Below, in pieces: positions 19,001-27,426 of a stretch of 64,000 nt of DNA (position 1 is the first letter of the stretch; each line of letters begins with the position of its first letter). The position numbers were made by a program, and so were the translations under genes. The notes under the pieces were generated by a model. It ran no database searches. It was given only the letters and a program-made list of their open reading frames with translations, and was not told the origin of the DNA. The DNA is from Phycisphaerales bacterium (GTDB taxonomy: Bacteria; Planctomycetota; Phycisphaerae; Phycisphaerales; UBA1924). The DNA lies in contig JALHOJ010000007.1 in the NCBI GenBank assembly GCA_022843045.1, forward strand, positions 1 to 64,000, written 5' to 3'.

Positions 19001-20029
19001 CGGCGGGACGCCGAGCCTACAGCGATCGTCGCTGGCATCCTCGAGCAAATCGAACAAGCCGGGATTCACTCAGGCGACTCCGCCTGCACCCTGCCCCCCG
19101 CCTCGCTCTCCCCCTCCATCATCGCCCGCATCGAGGAATTGGCCCTGAACATGGCCAAGGAACTCCGTGTCAACGGCCTGATGAACCTGCAGCTCGCGAT
19201 CAAGGACGATCAGATCTTCGTCCTCGAAGTCAACCCCCGCGCCAGCCGCACCGTCCCGTTCGTGGGCAAGGCCACGCACACCCCCTGGCCCGCGATCGCC
19301 GCGAAAGTGATGATGGGCAAGCCCCTCGCCGAACTCGTCCCCGCGCAGCGTCGCAGCATGTGGCACAGCACCCCCAAGTACTACGCCGTCAAGGAATCTG
19401 TCTTCCCCTTCAGCAAGTTCCCAGGCGTCGACGTCGTCCTTGGCCCCGAAATGCGCAGCACGGGCGAAGTCATGGGCATCGACCAGTCCCTCCCCATCGC
19501 CTTCGCCAAGAGCCAGATGGCCGGCGGCACCAAGCTGCCCACCGATCCCAAGAAGGGCGGCGTTTTCGTCAGCGTGCGCGAACAAGATCGGCCCATGATC
19601 GTGGAGCCGATCCGCACCCTCATCCGCGAAGGCTTCGAGATCTACGCCACCGACGGCACCGCCGGCGCCCTCGCCGCCCAGGGCCTGAAGGTCAACGTCC
19701 TCCAGAAGATCGCCGCCGGCGCTCGCCCCAACGTGCTGGACCTCATGCACAACAACCAGATCGCCCTCATCATCAACACGCCCACCCGCACCGGCTGGAA
19801 GACCGATGAAGGCCGCATTCGCAGCACCGCCGTCAGGCTGAACATCCCCATGATCAGCACCGCCACCGCCGCCGTCGCCGCGGCGAAGGCCATCGAAGCC
19901 ATGCGCAAACAAGACTGGGGCGTCGCCGCGATGCAGGACTATCTGGCGATGAGCAAGGGCGAAGCGATCATCGAAGCCAGAACGGCCGTGCCATCCCCCG
20001 TGCCATCGATGTCATCGCCCAAGCGATGA
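16091..20029 (+). CDS. carB: Carbamoyl phosphate synthase large subunit
   Basis: Makes carbamoyl phosphate from bicarbonate, ATP and glutamine-derived ammonia for arginine and pyrimidine synthesis. ATG 16091 gives the family start [20 protein letters not shown]. The first carboxy-phosphate half ([26 protein letters not shown]), the oligomerisation region ([15 protein letters not shown]), the second half ([30 protein letters not shown]) and an MGS-like allosteric domain ([17 protein letters not shown]) are all present. At 1312 residues it is about 240 longer than E. coli CarB. Extra sequence sits at 17441 (Ser/His-rich), 17961 (SRIPNPVSP), about 18680-19025 (over 100 residues within the second ATP-grasp half) and the C-terminus. 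Active-site neighbourhoods on both sides remain intact, so the product is probably functional. Confidence 0.95.
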   Translation: MPKRTDIKTILVLGSGPIVIGQGCEFDYSGTQACKALKAEGYRIVLVNSNPATIMTDPQFSDRTYIEPITPECVRKIIELEQQRGPRIDAILPTLGGQTALNCACALWDNGTLKEFGIEMIGANREIIHRAEDRQIFKDICEKIGLTLPKAKTVNTLADAEEFLKEIGLPAIIRPAFTLGGTGGGIAYNLEEYRDIVTRGLAASMITQVQIDQSVIGWKEFELEVVRDKKDNCIIVCGIENIDPMGVHTGDSITVAPILTLTDKEYQAMRDAALAIMRAVGVETGGSNVQFAVNPKPKPRADGSLPFEMVVVEMNPRVSRSSALASKATGFPIAKIAAKLAIGYTLDELKNDITGTTSACFEPAIDYIVVKMPRWTFEKFPEADETLTTQMKSVGEAMAIGRTFKEALQKVIRSMEVKRFGLGLDRNDRWLTAMRAIEHDQLVLDVMGSPDSVTSSLRHSVASQSDTGLRTADGQPIEWPIPHEKLSRKLAVPSQGRLYYIRYAMKMGWSIEKIHALTNIDPWFLDQIQQLVEFEDTLTDYKTLADVPADVLMEAKQLGYSDAQLANLYEGTITTDAILKVRAHRKSLGINPVYKLVDTCAAEFAAITPYYYSTYETGSRSIGPNAESRIPNPVSPAEDEVRITDKKKVIIIGGGPNRIGQGIEFDYCCVHAAFAAKELGFESVMINSNPETVSTDYDTSDLLFFEPLTLEDTLNVIERLNAKSSAVHGVIVQFGGQTPLNLAHGLQQAGAPIIGTSVDSIDRAEDRKRFDEVLDTLKLQRPAAGTARNLDEALAEAKRIGYPVLIRPSYVLGGRGMEICQDEAALRSFIGTALKQAGADNAPVLIDKFLAGATEVDVDVVADYGTSDERRIGGFEVRGVAGNSSDVESAIAQLAVIGVTSGILWGTTHLNPNGLRMLAESSDGRLFLVDPAKREAPKDVSEFRATLAKQWQSILPGVSPSNEPSMTTAARRDAEPTAIVAGILEQIEQAGIHSGDSACTLPPASLSPSIIARIEELALNMAKELRVNGLMNLQLAIKDDQIFVLEVNPRASRTVPFVGKATHTPWPAIAAKVMMGKPLAELVPAQRRSMWHSTPKYYAVKESVFPFSKFPGVDVVLGPEMRSTGEVMGIDQSLPIAFAKSQMAGGTKLPTDPKKGGVFVSVREQDRPMIVEPIRTLIREGFEIYATDGTAGALAAQGLKVNVLQKIAAGARPNVLDLMHNNQIALIINTPTRTGWKTDEGRIRSTAVRLNIPMISTATAAVAAAKAIEAMRKQDWGVAAMQDYLAMSKGEAIIEARTAVPSPVPSMSSPKR
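17441..17487 (+). repeat. In-frame GTCACT low-complexity insertion in carB
   Basis: GACTCCGTCACTTCGTCACT continues into further GTCACTCCGTC units and a GTCGCTT...AAGCGAC stem. ACTCCGTCACTTCGTC is shared exactly with 53786. It encodes Ser/Val-rich residues between the first ATP-grasp half and the oligomerisation region. Confidence 0.7.
17961..17999 (+). repeat. In-frame CGAATCC tandem repeat in the carB interdomain linker
   Basis: Four 7-base units, CGAATGC then CGAATCC three times, followed by TCTCGCCT. It encodes [12 protein letters not shown] between the two synthetase halves. It matches the repeat at 14643. Confidence 0.75.
18680..19025 (+). other. Long in-frame insertion in the second ATP-grasp half of carB
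   Basis: Between DVDVVADYG and [14 protein letters not shown], where E. coli CarB has only a short loop, there are over 100 extra residues, including [20 protein letters not shown] and [17 protein letters not shown] recognise no family. Two 60-base lines inside are about 58-60 % GC by hand count, lower than the surroundings. The 3' end holds CCCGGCGGGACGCCGAG, close to the twin-hairpin element. The boundaries are approximate. Confidence 0.7.
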
Positions 20030-20037
20030 CATCGATG
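20004..20037. repeat. Perfect 15-bp inverted repeat across the carB stop codon
   Basis: CATCGATGTCATCGC, loop CCAA, GCGATGACATCGATG. The carB stop (20027-20029) lies within the right arm. There is no T-tract, so a rho-independent terminator is unlikely. Confidence 0.85.
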
Positions 20038-20047
20038 CGAGGATTCC

Positions 20048-20461
20048 ATGCAGTTCGCCCAAACAACCTGCATCGCCTGCGGTTATGAGCTCGCGGGCCT
20101 TATGGATTCCAAGGGACGCGTGACGTGTCCTGAATGCGGCCGTCGCTACCACCAAGGGCAACTCGAAATCCTGCACCAGCAGCGCGTCTACTGGGGAACC
20201 GCAGGCTGGGCGTTGGGCGCAACACCTCTGTTTCTGGTCTGCGGCGCAATGCTGACGCCGCTGCTGCCGGCGAGCTTTGGCCCGGTTTTACGCATAGGAA
20301 TCGGCACGCTGGTGTTCTTCTGGGTCTGGTCTTGGGTATATGTGTTCGTGATGAGCAATTCTCGCGCACGCTTGAGCGGCTTCTCTCATGTGGCGGGCGC
20401 ATGCATCGGCTTCATCGTGGCGATGCCGGTTGCATCATGTCTTGCTCTGGCGTTGCGATGA
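20048..20461 (+). CDS. Zinc-ribbon membrane protein
   Basis: 137 residues, unknown function. The ribbon reads CIACGYELAGL, then CPECGRRYHQGQ, followed by three or four membrane segments (TAGWALGATPLFLVCGAML, IGIGTLVFFWVWSWVYVFVM and FIVAMPVASCLALAL). ATG 20048 is preceded by GAGG. It follows carB by 18 bases, separated by the inverted repeat at the carB stop. Same architecture as the genes at 14090 and 50267. Confidence 0.75.
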   Translation: MQFAQTTCIACGYELAGLMDSKGRVTCPECGRRYHQGQLEILHQQRVYWGTAGWALGATPLFLVCGAMLTPLLPASFGPVLRIGIGTLVFFWVWSWVYVFVMSNSRARLSGFSHVAGACIGFIVAMPVASCLALALR

Positions 20462-20465
20462 ACGC

Positions 20466-21704
20466 TCACGCCTTCAGCGCCGCTGGCCCCAACGTCTGAA
20501 TCGTCATCTTCCCCAGTTCCCGCTTGGCCAAGTACGCATTCAGCTGATCCAGCGTCACGCCTTCGACTTCCGCCGCCGCCTCTTCAAGCGAGCGCGGCTT
20601 ACCCAGCCTTCGCACATCCGCCCCCAACGTCCCCGCCCGTGCCGCCGTGGATTCTCCGCTGAAGACCAGCGAGCTCTTGAGGCCCACCTTCGCGCGATGA
20701 AACTCTTCAGGCGTCACCTTGCCGCTGGGCGTCGTGATCCGCTCCAATTCACCCTTGAGCACATCCAGTGATTCCTGTGCCCGCTCGGGCGTCGTCCCGA
20801 CATACGCGCTCACGCCTCCGTACGTCTTGTCGCCCCGATACCCCGCCGCCACGGCGTAGCACAGCCCGCGCTTCTCACGCACCTCGCTGAACAGTCGCCC
20901 GGACATCCCCCCCGACAGCACGCCCACCGCAAGCTTCTCGAGCACGCTCTGTGGGCTCGATTCCGCCGGCGCGTCATACGCCACCACGATCTGCACCTGG
21001 CTCGCCCCCGCGTCCTGCTCATGCGCATACCCGCGTAGCGCATCGGCCCCCTCCAGAATCTCCGGTGCCGCCCCGCGCCATCCCGCCAGAACCTGTTCAA
21101 GCCGCGCCGCGATCTCGTCCGCATCCACGGCCCCCGCCACCGCGCACACCGCCTGCGCGGGTTTGGCAAACCGCGCCCAGTGCATCACCAGGTCATGCCG
21201 CGTCGCCGCCCCAAGCCCTTCCGCCGTCCCCATCCCCGACCGATTCAGCGGCTTGGCATGATGCCGCGCCCGCGCCAGCAGGCTCACCCGCTGCTGCGGA
21301 TCGTCCTTGAGCGACTCCAGACTCTGCAAGCACAAATCCCGGCACGGCTCCAAAGCCTCTTCTTCGAGCCGAGGCCGAAGCACCATGTCCGACAGCGGCC
21401 CCAGCACATCGACCATGCGCTCACCCACGCACGTCGCGGCGAACCTCATCGTGTACGTCCCCGCTTCGACATCGCGATTGGCCCCGAGGCTGTCAAACAG
21501 GTCGGCCTCCTGCCGCGAGTCACGCTGCCCCGACCCGCGCAGCAGCATCTCTTCGAGCAAAGGCGTAATCCCCTCGCGTTCATCGGGATCGGTGATGCAA
21601 CCCGCCGGCACCGCCCAACTGACCGACGCTGAGCGCACGCCCGTCATCTTCTCGACGACGAGCGTCATGCCGCAGGAGAGGGGGCGCACGCTGATGGAGT
21701 TCAT
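20466..21704 (-). CDS. M16-family peptidase homologue lacking the zinc motif
   Basis: 412 residues with the two-lobe M16 fold: the N-terminal lobe begins VRPLSCGMTLVVEKM and the C-terminal lobe contains LFSEVREKRGLCYAVAAGYR, typical of the non-catalytic half. In active members the N-terminal segment reads HFLEH; here the aligned segment is EGITPLLEEMLLRGSG, with both His residues missing, so it should not hydrolyse peptides alone. Family members of this kind usually act as a partner subunit of an active M16 protease; none is visible in this window. It converges on the zinc-ribbon gene with 4 bases between. Confidence 0.85.
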   Translation of the reverse strand: MNSISVRPLSCGMTLVVEKMTGVRSASVSWAVPAGCITDPDEREGITPLLEEMLLRGSGQRDSRQEADLFDSLGANRDVEAGTYTMRFAATCVGERMVDVLGPLSDMVLRPRLEEEALEPCRDLCLQSLESLKDDPQQRVSLLARARHHAKPLNRSGMGTAEGLGAATRHDLVMHWARFAKPAQAVCAVAGAVDADEIAARLEQVLAGWRGAAPEILEGADALRGYAHEQDAGASQVQIVVAYDAPAESSPQSVLEKLAVGVLSGGMSGRLFSEVREKRGLCYAVAAGYRGDKTYGGVSAYVGTTPERAQESLDVLKGELERITTPSGKVTPEEFHRAKVGLKSSLVFSGESTAARAGTLGADVRRLGKPRSLEEAAAEVEGVTLDQLNAYLAKRELGKMTIQTLGPAALKA

Positions 21705-21733
21705 ACCTATGTATAGGCCCAGAGTGGGCCGAC

Positions 21734-21762
21734 GCCGGGGCTGAGCAAAGCGAAGCCCCGGG
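21734..21762. repeat. GCCGGGGCTGAG...GCGAAGCCCCGGG palindrome
   Basis: GCCGGGGCTGAG, CAAA, GCGAAGCCCCGGG. An almost identical 30-base copy with GCTCT in the middle lies in frame inside pdxA at 60941. This copy lies just upstream of the M16 homologue start. Confidence 0.85.
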
Positions 21763-21835
21763 TTGGTCGATTCGGCCGTGGCTCAAGTGGACGTAAAGCC
21801 TTGCTGGGCAACAGTCTGTGTCTCTGGCGAGGTGA

Positions 21836-21876
21836 CTTCAAAAACAGCGACGCGAGGCCGTTTCGGGCCTCGCGTC
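21836..21876 (-). terminator. Probable minus-strand terminator downstream of the Lys-rich ORF
   Basis: Stem GACGCGAGGCC / GGCCTCGCGTC with a short loop; read on the minus strand it is followed by GCTGTTTTTG. It lies about 140 bases beyond the stop of the tiny Lys-rich ORF at 22018. Confidence 0.6.
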
Positions 21877-22017
21877 AGCGTTGTTCGTTGCCCGTCCGCA
21901 TTCGTTCGGCGTGCGAGCCCCAAGGCCTCAAGTCAGAAGCCTGCGATGGGCATCAGAAGCACGGGGAACGGGTCAAACGCGGATCGGTCGGGCTGAAGGT
22001 TGTTCAGCGATCGCAAT

Positions 22018-22080
22018 TTACTTGCGGGTCGCCTTCTTGGATGCCTTCTTCTTGCCCTTCTTTTTTGCCTTCTTGGCCAT
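22018..22080 (-). CDS. Tiny Lys-rich basic peptide
   Basis: Not in the ORF track because of its length. 20 residues: MAKKAKKKGKKK, then ASKKATRK; more than half Lys/Arg. ATG 22080 is preceded by GGAG at good spacing (GGAGTTTTGAAATG) and the stop TAA is at 22018. A terminator-like stem follows on the same strand. The composition resembles histone H1-like or nucleoid-associated tails, so a nucleic-acid-binding role is possible. The function is unknown; low-complexity Lys codons could also arise by chance, which limits confidence. Confidence 0.55.
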   Translation of the reverse strand: MAKKAKKKGKKKASKKATRK

Positions 22081-22326
22081 TTCAAAACTCCTTGGTTCAG
22101 ACGAATCACTTCATGCAACGCAACGCTGCGCCGCGCGAGTGATCCTCGACACCGGAACATCTTATCGGAAAGTGCGCGACTTGTGTTGCAGAATTGTGAA
22201 AAAATGTGAACAACCGGTGGAGATTTTTCTCTCACGCCTCTTCCGCGCGCGCTTCGCACGCACTCTCGCGCACATTCATGCGCTCTTCGTCGATGTCTTC
22301 TCCACTCGCGCATCGCACGATGCGCT

Positions 22327-23646
22327 TCACCACAGCACGCGCACCCGGACAGTCTCGGGTACTTGGCGAATCTCTTCCACAACCTTCCGCGCGTTGGTCG
22401 GATCCACATCGAGCACCATGTACCCGACCTGTTCGTTGGTCCGCAAGTACTCCGCGCTCACGTTCGCGCCCAAGCCCGCGATCCGCGCGTGCACCTGTCG
22501 AAGCACGCCCGGCACGTTGCGATGGAAGTGCAAAATACGGTGTTTTCTGGGCGTTTCGAGGCTCTTTCCGTCCCCCGTCCCCAGGTCTCCGTCGCGCTCG
22601 TTCATGCCCATCAAGTCCACGTGCTGGGGTGGCAGTTCAACCTCCGGCACATTCACAGCGCCCGTGGTTGTTCCAACGTTGACGAACTTGATCAGCTTCT
22701 CCGCGACGTCCATCGCGATCGTCTCCTGCGCCTCTTCGGTGCTGCCGCCGATGTGCGGCGTCAGGATGACGTTCGGAAGTCCGCACAATGGACTCTCAAA
22801 CTTCTCCCCCTTCGACGCCGGCTCATGCGGGAAGACATCCACCGCAGCGCCCGCGACCGTGCCGTCCTTGAGCGCGGCAACCAACGCGGGCACATGCACC
22901 ACGCTCCCCCGCGCGTTGTTGATCAGAAACGCCCCGGGCTTCATCAACTTGAACTGCCGCGAACCCATCAGCCCGCTCGTGGACTCGTTCGCCGGCACAT
23001 GCAACGTCACGAAGTCGCTCTCCCGGAGCAACTCGGCAAGCGACCGCACCGCCCGCGCGTTGCCGAGCGGCAGCTTGGGCACGATGTCGTAGTAAATGAC
23101 CCGCATCCCCATCGCCTCAGCAAGCACGCTCACCTGACTCCCAATGTGCCCATACCCCACGATCCCAATCGTCCGCCCCCGTACCTCGTGGGCCCCGGTC
23201 GCCGACTTATCCCATTGCCCTGCATGCATTTGCGTGCTCTTGGGAAACATCTGGCGAGACAGCGCAATCACCTCCGCGATCGTCAATTCCGCCACGCTCC
23301 GTGTGTTGCTGAACGGCGCGTTGAACACCGGCACGCCCCGATCCCGAGCCTCGCCCAGGTCTACCTGATCCGTCCCAATGCAGAAGCACCCAATCGCCAA
23401 CAACCGAGGCGACGCCTCCAGCACCTTCCGCGGCACCAGCGACTTGCTCCGCACACCCAAGACATGACACTCCGAGGCCAGCTTCAGCAGCTTGGCCTCA
23501 TCAGGCGCACCCGACAGGCTTTCAACATGAAACCCCTCGCCCCGAAACATCGCGGCACCCCGCGCATGCACGCCCTCAAGCAGCACCACGCGAATCTTGT
23601 CCTTCGGATAGCTGGTCTTGGCTTTGGTTTCGATCTCACTCTTCAT
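22327..23646 (-). CDS. serA: D-3-phosphoglycerate dehydrogenase with ACT domain
   Basis: First enzyme of serine synthesis: oxidises 3-phosphoglycerate with NAD+. Substrate domain with GCFCIGTDQVDLG and NAPFSNTRSVAELTIAEV; Rossmann domain with GIVGYGHIGSQVSVLAEAM; catalytic His region LTPHIGGSTEEAQ; C-terminal ACT domain (HRNVPGVLRQVHARIAGLG) for likely serine feedback. The length of 439 residues fits the short bacterial form (about 410) plus extras, including a Gly/Asp-rich stretch before the ACT domain (NERDGDLGTGDGKSLETP) that may be another repeat-derived insertion. Confidence 0.93.
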   Translation of the reverse strand: MKSEIETKAKTSYPKDKIRVVLLEGVHARGAAMFRGEGFHVESLSGAPDEAKLLKLASECHVLGVRSKSLVPRKVLEASPRLLAIGCFCIGTDQVDLGEARDRGVPVFNAPFSNTRSVAELTIAEVIALSRQMFPKSTQMHAGQWDKSATGAHEVRGRTIGIVGYGHIGSQVSVLAEAMGMRVIYYDIVPKLPLGNARAVRSLAELLRESDFVTLHVPANESTSGLMGSRQFKLMKPGAFLINNARGSVVHVPALVAALKDGTVAGAAVDVFPHEPASKGEKFESPLCGLPNVILTPHIGGSTEEAQETIAMDVAEKLIKFVNVGTTTGAVNVPEVELPPQHVDLMGMNERDGDLGTGDGKSLETPRKHRILHFHRNVPGVLRQVHARIAGLGANVSAEYLRTNEQVGYMVLDVDPTNARKVVEEIRQVPETVRVRVLW

Positions 23647-23729
23647 GCCTAGACACTAGGTGGGTATCACCCCAGCGGGTGTCCTCGGGCGCTGAGAGGG
23701 GAGGATGATCGACCACCCGCGCGCGACTT

Positions 23730-26700
23730 TCACTCCTGCGTGAGCTCCTTCAGCTTTCGCAACTGATCGAATGCCTGCAGGGGCGTCAGATGATCCAGCT
23801 TCACCTCCCGCAGCGCATCCACCGCCGGGTGTGCTACGTATTCGCGGAAGAGCGCCATCTGCCCCTCCTCGCGCTGCTTGCCCCTTTTCGCCCCTGCCTC
23901 TGGAGGGGCCGGGGGGTTGGGGTTTGCATCCGCCGCCCTCGCCGCGCCGCCCACGCCCGCCTCGTGCACCGCCAAGGTCTTGAGCACCTCACGCGCCCGC
24001 GTCACCACGCCCTTGGGCATCCCCGCAAGCCGCGCAACGTGCAACCCGTAACTCTGATCCGTCCTCCCAGGCAAGATCCGGTGCAGGAAAACGATCTCGG
24101 CGTGATCCTCCCCCGCAGGCCACTCCCGCACCGCGACGTGCAGGTTCATCACCCGCCCCGGCATGCGATCCTCAAGCTCGGTGAGCTCGTGATAGTGCGT
24201 TGCAAACAACGTCCGAGGTCCCTGTGCTCCCTCTTCCCCCGCCAGATGCTCGACGATCGCCCATGCCAGCGACAAACCATCCAGCGTTGAGGTGCCGCGT
24301 CCGACTTCGTCGAGGATGACCAGGCTCCGTGCCGTCGCATGGTGCAGAATCTGAGCCGTCTCCACCATCTCGACCATGAACGTGGATTGCCCCGCGTGCA
24401 ACGCGTCATCCGCCCCGATGCGCGTGAAGATCCGATCCGTCACGCCCACCGTCATCGCCGAGGCAGGCACAAACGACCCCGCATGCGCGAGAATCGTGAG
24501 CAACGCGACCATGCGGATGTAGGTGCTCTTGCCCGCCATGTTGGGGCCGGTGATAAGAGCGAGTGACGAAGTAGTGGGGGAGGTGCCGGTTGACGAGTCC
24601 TCACTCGCTTGCGACTTCGTCACTTCTCCCAGCCCACAGTCATTCGCCACACACCCCCCGCCCCCGCCCCCCAGAATCTCATCCAATACCGGATGCCGTC
24701 CCTGCTCAATCGAAAGCACGGGCCGCTCGACCACCTCCGGCGCAACCCACCCCCGCAGCGCGGCCTTATCCGCGAACGCCAACAGCACATCGATGGCACC
24801 GACGGCCTCAGCGAGCGTGCTGATCCCGTGCACCCGCGCCACCGCCTTGTCGCAGAGGCCCTGGAACAACTCACGCTCGCGCTCCAGCGCCCGGGCCTGG
24901 GCGGTCGTCACCTTCCGTTCAAACTCGCCTAGCACGGGCGACGTGAATCGCTCCACATTCCGCAGCGTCTGCATCCGCTTGAGTTCGGGTGGGGCGTTGC
25001 GCGCTTGGGCCTCGGGCAACTCGATGAAGTACCCCGCGACCTTGTTGTACCCGACGCGCAGGCTGGGCAGCTTGTGCGTTTCAATCAACTCCGCCTGATA
25101 CTTCGCCAGCCAAGCCCCCGCATCGCGTTCCAGCAATCGCGCCTCGTCCAGCGCCGGGTCCACGCCATCGCGAATCAGCCCCCCATCACGCAGATGCGCG
25201 GGCGGCTCCTCAATGCACAGCCCCAAAATCTCCTCCGCCAGCCCGCGCAGCGGTCCATCTTTGTTCCCGGCCTGCTCTGCGATAACCCGCCGCCACGAAG
25301 CCACCGCGCCGGCCTGATCCAGCGCGTCCGACACCTCGCCGCACGCGACGATGCTGCGGGCCAAACCTACCAAGTCCCGCGGCGTCGCACGCGCTAACGC
25401 AATCCGTCCCGCGATGCGGGCGATGTCCTGAACTCGCGCCAGCCCGGTGCCCACCCGCTCGCCAAGCTCTCGCTGTTCCACAAACAGCCCCACCGCCCGC
25501 CGACGTTCCGCGATCCTTGTCAAATCCCGCAAGGGCCTGCAGATCCACTCCCGCAGCGCCCGCTTGCCCATCGCAGTGCGAGGCGTGCCTCGTCCGGCGC
25601 CCGCACCCAGGAACACGCCCACCAGCGTGGGATCAATCACCGTTCCTGAGCCGCCCCCGACCATCACGCCGCGGGTCCCACCCTCGCGCATCGTCCGCTC
25701 CACCTCGAGCGAACGCAAACTCACCGCATCGATCACTAATGCCCCGCCCGCGTCGTCGCGCCGAGGCGGCCGCAGATGCCGCAGACTACCGCGACGCACC
25801 GTTGCAAGCACGCTTCCAGCGCCGCCAGACGAGTCGGCGGACTTGCCCTTGGTGGGTCCGCCCGTGGACGCTTTCCCCGAAGCCGTAGCCGCCACCAACG
25901 CCGCCTCCGCCTCGCGAGACTCTTCTTCCCCCGCCGTCTGCGTCTCCTGCAAGTACGACAGCAGCGCCCCCGCCGCCCACACGCTCGGCTCATCATCCCG
26001 CAGCCCAAACCCCGCCAGCGTTGCCACCTGATAGTGCTTCTTCAGCGTGTCGAGGGATTCCTGACCGCGGAAGTGCCAGCTTGGGCGAGGCGCAAGTGCA
26101 ACCCCGATGTTCGCGAGCGCGCTCTGCACGCCGCGCAGTTCGGCCGGCACCGTCCCCGAACCGTCCAGATCCGCAAACAGAAGTTCCTTGACGCTTCGCC
26201 GCGTCAGTTCATCCACAAGCGATGCCGGCGAGCACTCGACGACCGTGAACGTGCCTGTCGCCACCTCCGCCGCGGCCAGCGCGAGGCGAGTCGGCTCGCT
26301 CTTGGCAGCCGCTTCAACGACGACTGCGCCCACCGCCACGCTCGCGTCGCTCTCCAGCAGCGATTCGTCCACCAGCGTGCCGGGCGTGATCACCCGTGTC
26401 ACCGCCCGTGGCACCACGCCCTTCGCGAGGCTCGCTTCGATCAACTGCTCGCACACCGCCACCCGAAACCCGCGCGTCGTCAGTCGCTTGAGGTACGTCT
26501 CTAACTGATGAAACGGCATGCCGCACATCGGCACACCCGCCGTGCGCTGCGTGAGCGTCAGGCCGATGGCCTGACTCACCTTCACCGCGTCGTCGTCAAA
26601 GAGCTCGTAGAAGTCCCCGATGCGGAACAGCAGCACGCAGTCAGGATGCCGCTTCTTGAAGCGGTAGTACTGCTGCATCGCGGGTGTTTCACGCGGATCG

Positions 26701-26756
26701 GGCACGACACAACTCTCCCACTCAACTCCCCCGGGGGGCGGGCGATCCATGCCCAT
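23730..26756 (-). CDS. mutS: DNA mismatch repair protein MutS
   Basis: Recognises mismatches and recruits MutL. The mismatch-binding Phe-x-Glu is in GDFYELF near residue 50; core, clamp and ATPase domains follow. Walker A is GPNMAGKST near residue 735 and Walker B SLVILDEVGRGTST. The end is HLTPLQAFDQLRKLKEL. At 1008 residues it is about 130-150 longer than typical. Extra sequence sits near residues 280-320 (Gly/Ser-rich, TASGKASTGGPTKGKS), just before Walker A (Gly run, then TKSQASEDSSTGTSPTTSS, encoded by a palindromic repeat) and near the C-terminus (NPNPPAPPEAG, also repeat-like). Catalytic motifs are intact. Confidence 0.95.
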   Translation of the reverse strand: MGMDRPPPGGVEWESCVVPDPRETPAMQQYYRFKKRHPDCVLLFRIGDFYELFDDDAVKVSQAIGLTLTQRTAGVPMCGMPFHQLETYLKRLTTRGFRVAVCEQLIEASLAKGVVPRAVTRVITPGTLVDESLLESDASVAVGAVVVEAAAKSEPTRLALAAAEVATGTFTVVECSPASLVDELTRRSVKELLFADLDGSGTVPAELRGVQSALANIGVALAPRPSWHFRGQESLDTLKKHYQVATLAGFGLRDDEPSVWAAGALLSYLQETQTAGEEESREAEAALVAATASGKASTGGPTKGKSADSSGGAGSVLATVRRGSLRHLRPPRRDDAGGALVIDAVSLRSLEVERTMREGGTRGVMVGGGSGTVIDPTLVGVFLGAGAGRGTPRTAMGKRALREWICRPLRDLTRIAERRRAVGLFVEQRELGERVGTGLARVQDIARIAGRIALARATPRDLVGLARSIVACGEVSDALDQAGAVASWRRVIAEQAGNKDGPLRGLAEEILGLCIEEPPAHLRDGGLIRDGVDPALDEARLLERDAGAWLAKYQAELIETHKLPSLRVGYNKVAGYFIELPEAQARNAPPELKRMQTLRNVERFTSPVLGEFERKVTTAQARALERERELFQGLCDKAVARVHGISTLAEAVGAIDVLLAFADKAALRGWVAPEVVERPVLSIEQGRHPVLDEILGGGGGGCVANDCGLGEVTKSQASEDSSTGTSPTTSSLALITGPNMAGKSTYIRMVALLTILAHAGSFVPASAMTVGVTDRIFTRIGADDALHAGQSTFMVEMVETAQILHHATARSLVILDEVGRGTSTLDGLSLAWAIVEHLAGEEGAQGPRTLFATHYHELTELEDRMPGRVMNLHVAVREWPAGEDHAEIVFLHRILPGRTDQSYGLHVARLAGMPKGVVTRAREVLKTLAVHEAGVGGAARAADANPNPPAPPEAGAKRGKQREEGQMALFREYVAHPAVDALREVKLDHLTPLQAFDQLRKLKELTQE
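24558..24630. repeat. In-frame palindromic insertion in mutS next to Walker A
   Basis: Nested inverted repeats AGCGAGTGA / TCACTCGCT and GTGACGAAGT / ACTTCGTCAC. It encodes a Ser/Thr-rich loop directly ahead of the ATPase strand. The arm sequence matches the GACGAAGTG element at 8699 and the repeats at 17441 and 53786. Confidence 0.8.
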
Positions 26757-26796
26757 CTCGAAGACTCAACCGTTTCCTATTCCCCGAACGCGGACC

Positions 26797-27255
26797 TCAC
26801 GACACAATCGCGCCCGGCTCAATCTCCGTGAGTGGGCTCAGGATCACCACGCGTCGCTCGGCTTCCCCCGCCGCGTCCCCACCCTGAGATTTGGGCACGT
26901 TGCTGGCCGCCAGCAGCATCCCGCGCGACTCCTCGCCCCGGATCACGCGCGGCGCAAGGTTCGCGATGATCACGATCCGTTGGCCAAGCAATTCCTCGGG
27001 CTTGTAGTACGCGCGAATCCCCGCACAGATCTGGCGAGGCGTGCCGCTGCCGTCGTCGAGCTGAAGCTTGTACAGCTTGTCAGCGTTGGGGTGGTTCTCC
27101 ACCTTCAGGATCTTCGCCACCCGCAGGTCCAGCTTCGCGAAATCGTCAAACGCCACCACCGGCTTGGGCGCGCCAGGCACAGGAGCAGCCGCAGTGGCGG
27201 CAGTGGGGGCCGAGGAAGTGGGGGAACCAGCAGGCGAGGGCGGCGGGGTCGTCAT
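26797..27255 (-). CDS. Stand-alone tRNA-binding (OB-fold) protein, MetG C-terminal-like
   Basis: 152 residues. ATG 27255 gives a Pro/Ala/Ser-rich linker then the Trbp111/CsaA-type OB fold: FDDFAKLDLRVAKILKVENH, PNADKLYKLQLDDG, ICAGIRAYYKPEELLGQ and GMLLAAS. In many bacteria this module is fused to methionyl-tRNA synthetase or encoded separately as a structure-specific tRNA-binding protein or a secretion chaperone (CsaA). It lies 40 bases downstream of the mutS start, is transcribed in the same direction and is upstream of mutS, so the two may be co-transcribed. Confidence 0.85.
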   Translation of the reverse strand: MTTPPPSPAGSPTSSAPTAATAAAPVPGAPKPVVAFDDFAKLDLRVAKILKVENHPNADKLYKLQLDDGSGTPRQICAGIRAYYKPEELLGQRIVIIANLAPRVIRGEESRGMLLAASNVPKSQGGDAAGEAERRVVILSPLTEIEPGAIVS

Positions 27256-27404
27256 GTCGCAGGATAGGACCTTTCTCAACTAATCACCTTACCCCCGCAT
27301 CCGTGCAGCCCGCCCAATCGTGCCGCCCGCCCATCCGCAATCACCGGCTGCGGTCGCGAAGTTCTTGCTTTCTGCGCGAAACCCGTGGTGCATTCGGGCA
27401 TCTA

Positions 27405-27426
27405 TACTTGCACGATGACGCAAGTA
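27405..27426 (+). promoter_or_regulatory. Likely ArsR operator overlapping the arsR start codon
   Basis: Perfect 7-bp inverted repeat TACTTGC, 8-base spacer, GCAAGTA, spanning the arsR ATG at 27415. A -10-like TATACT lies at 27403-27408, which would put the transcript start at or next to the ATG (possible leaderless mRNA). No good -35 is visible. Confidence 0.6.

Noticed and set aside
18680-19025. Intein in carB
   Set aside because: Over 100 residues but without N-terminal Cys/Ser splice block or C-terminal His-Asn; also too short for a normal intein.
22327-23652. Plus-strand ORF 22363-23652 (429 residues)
   Set aside because: Antisense shadow of serA; His/Arg-rich composition with no domains.
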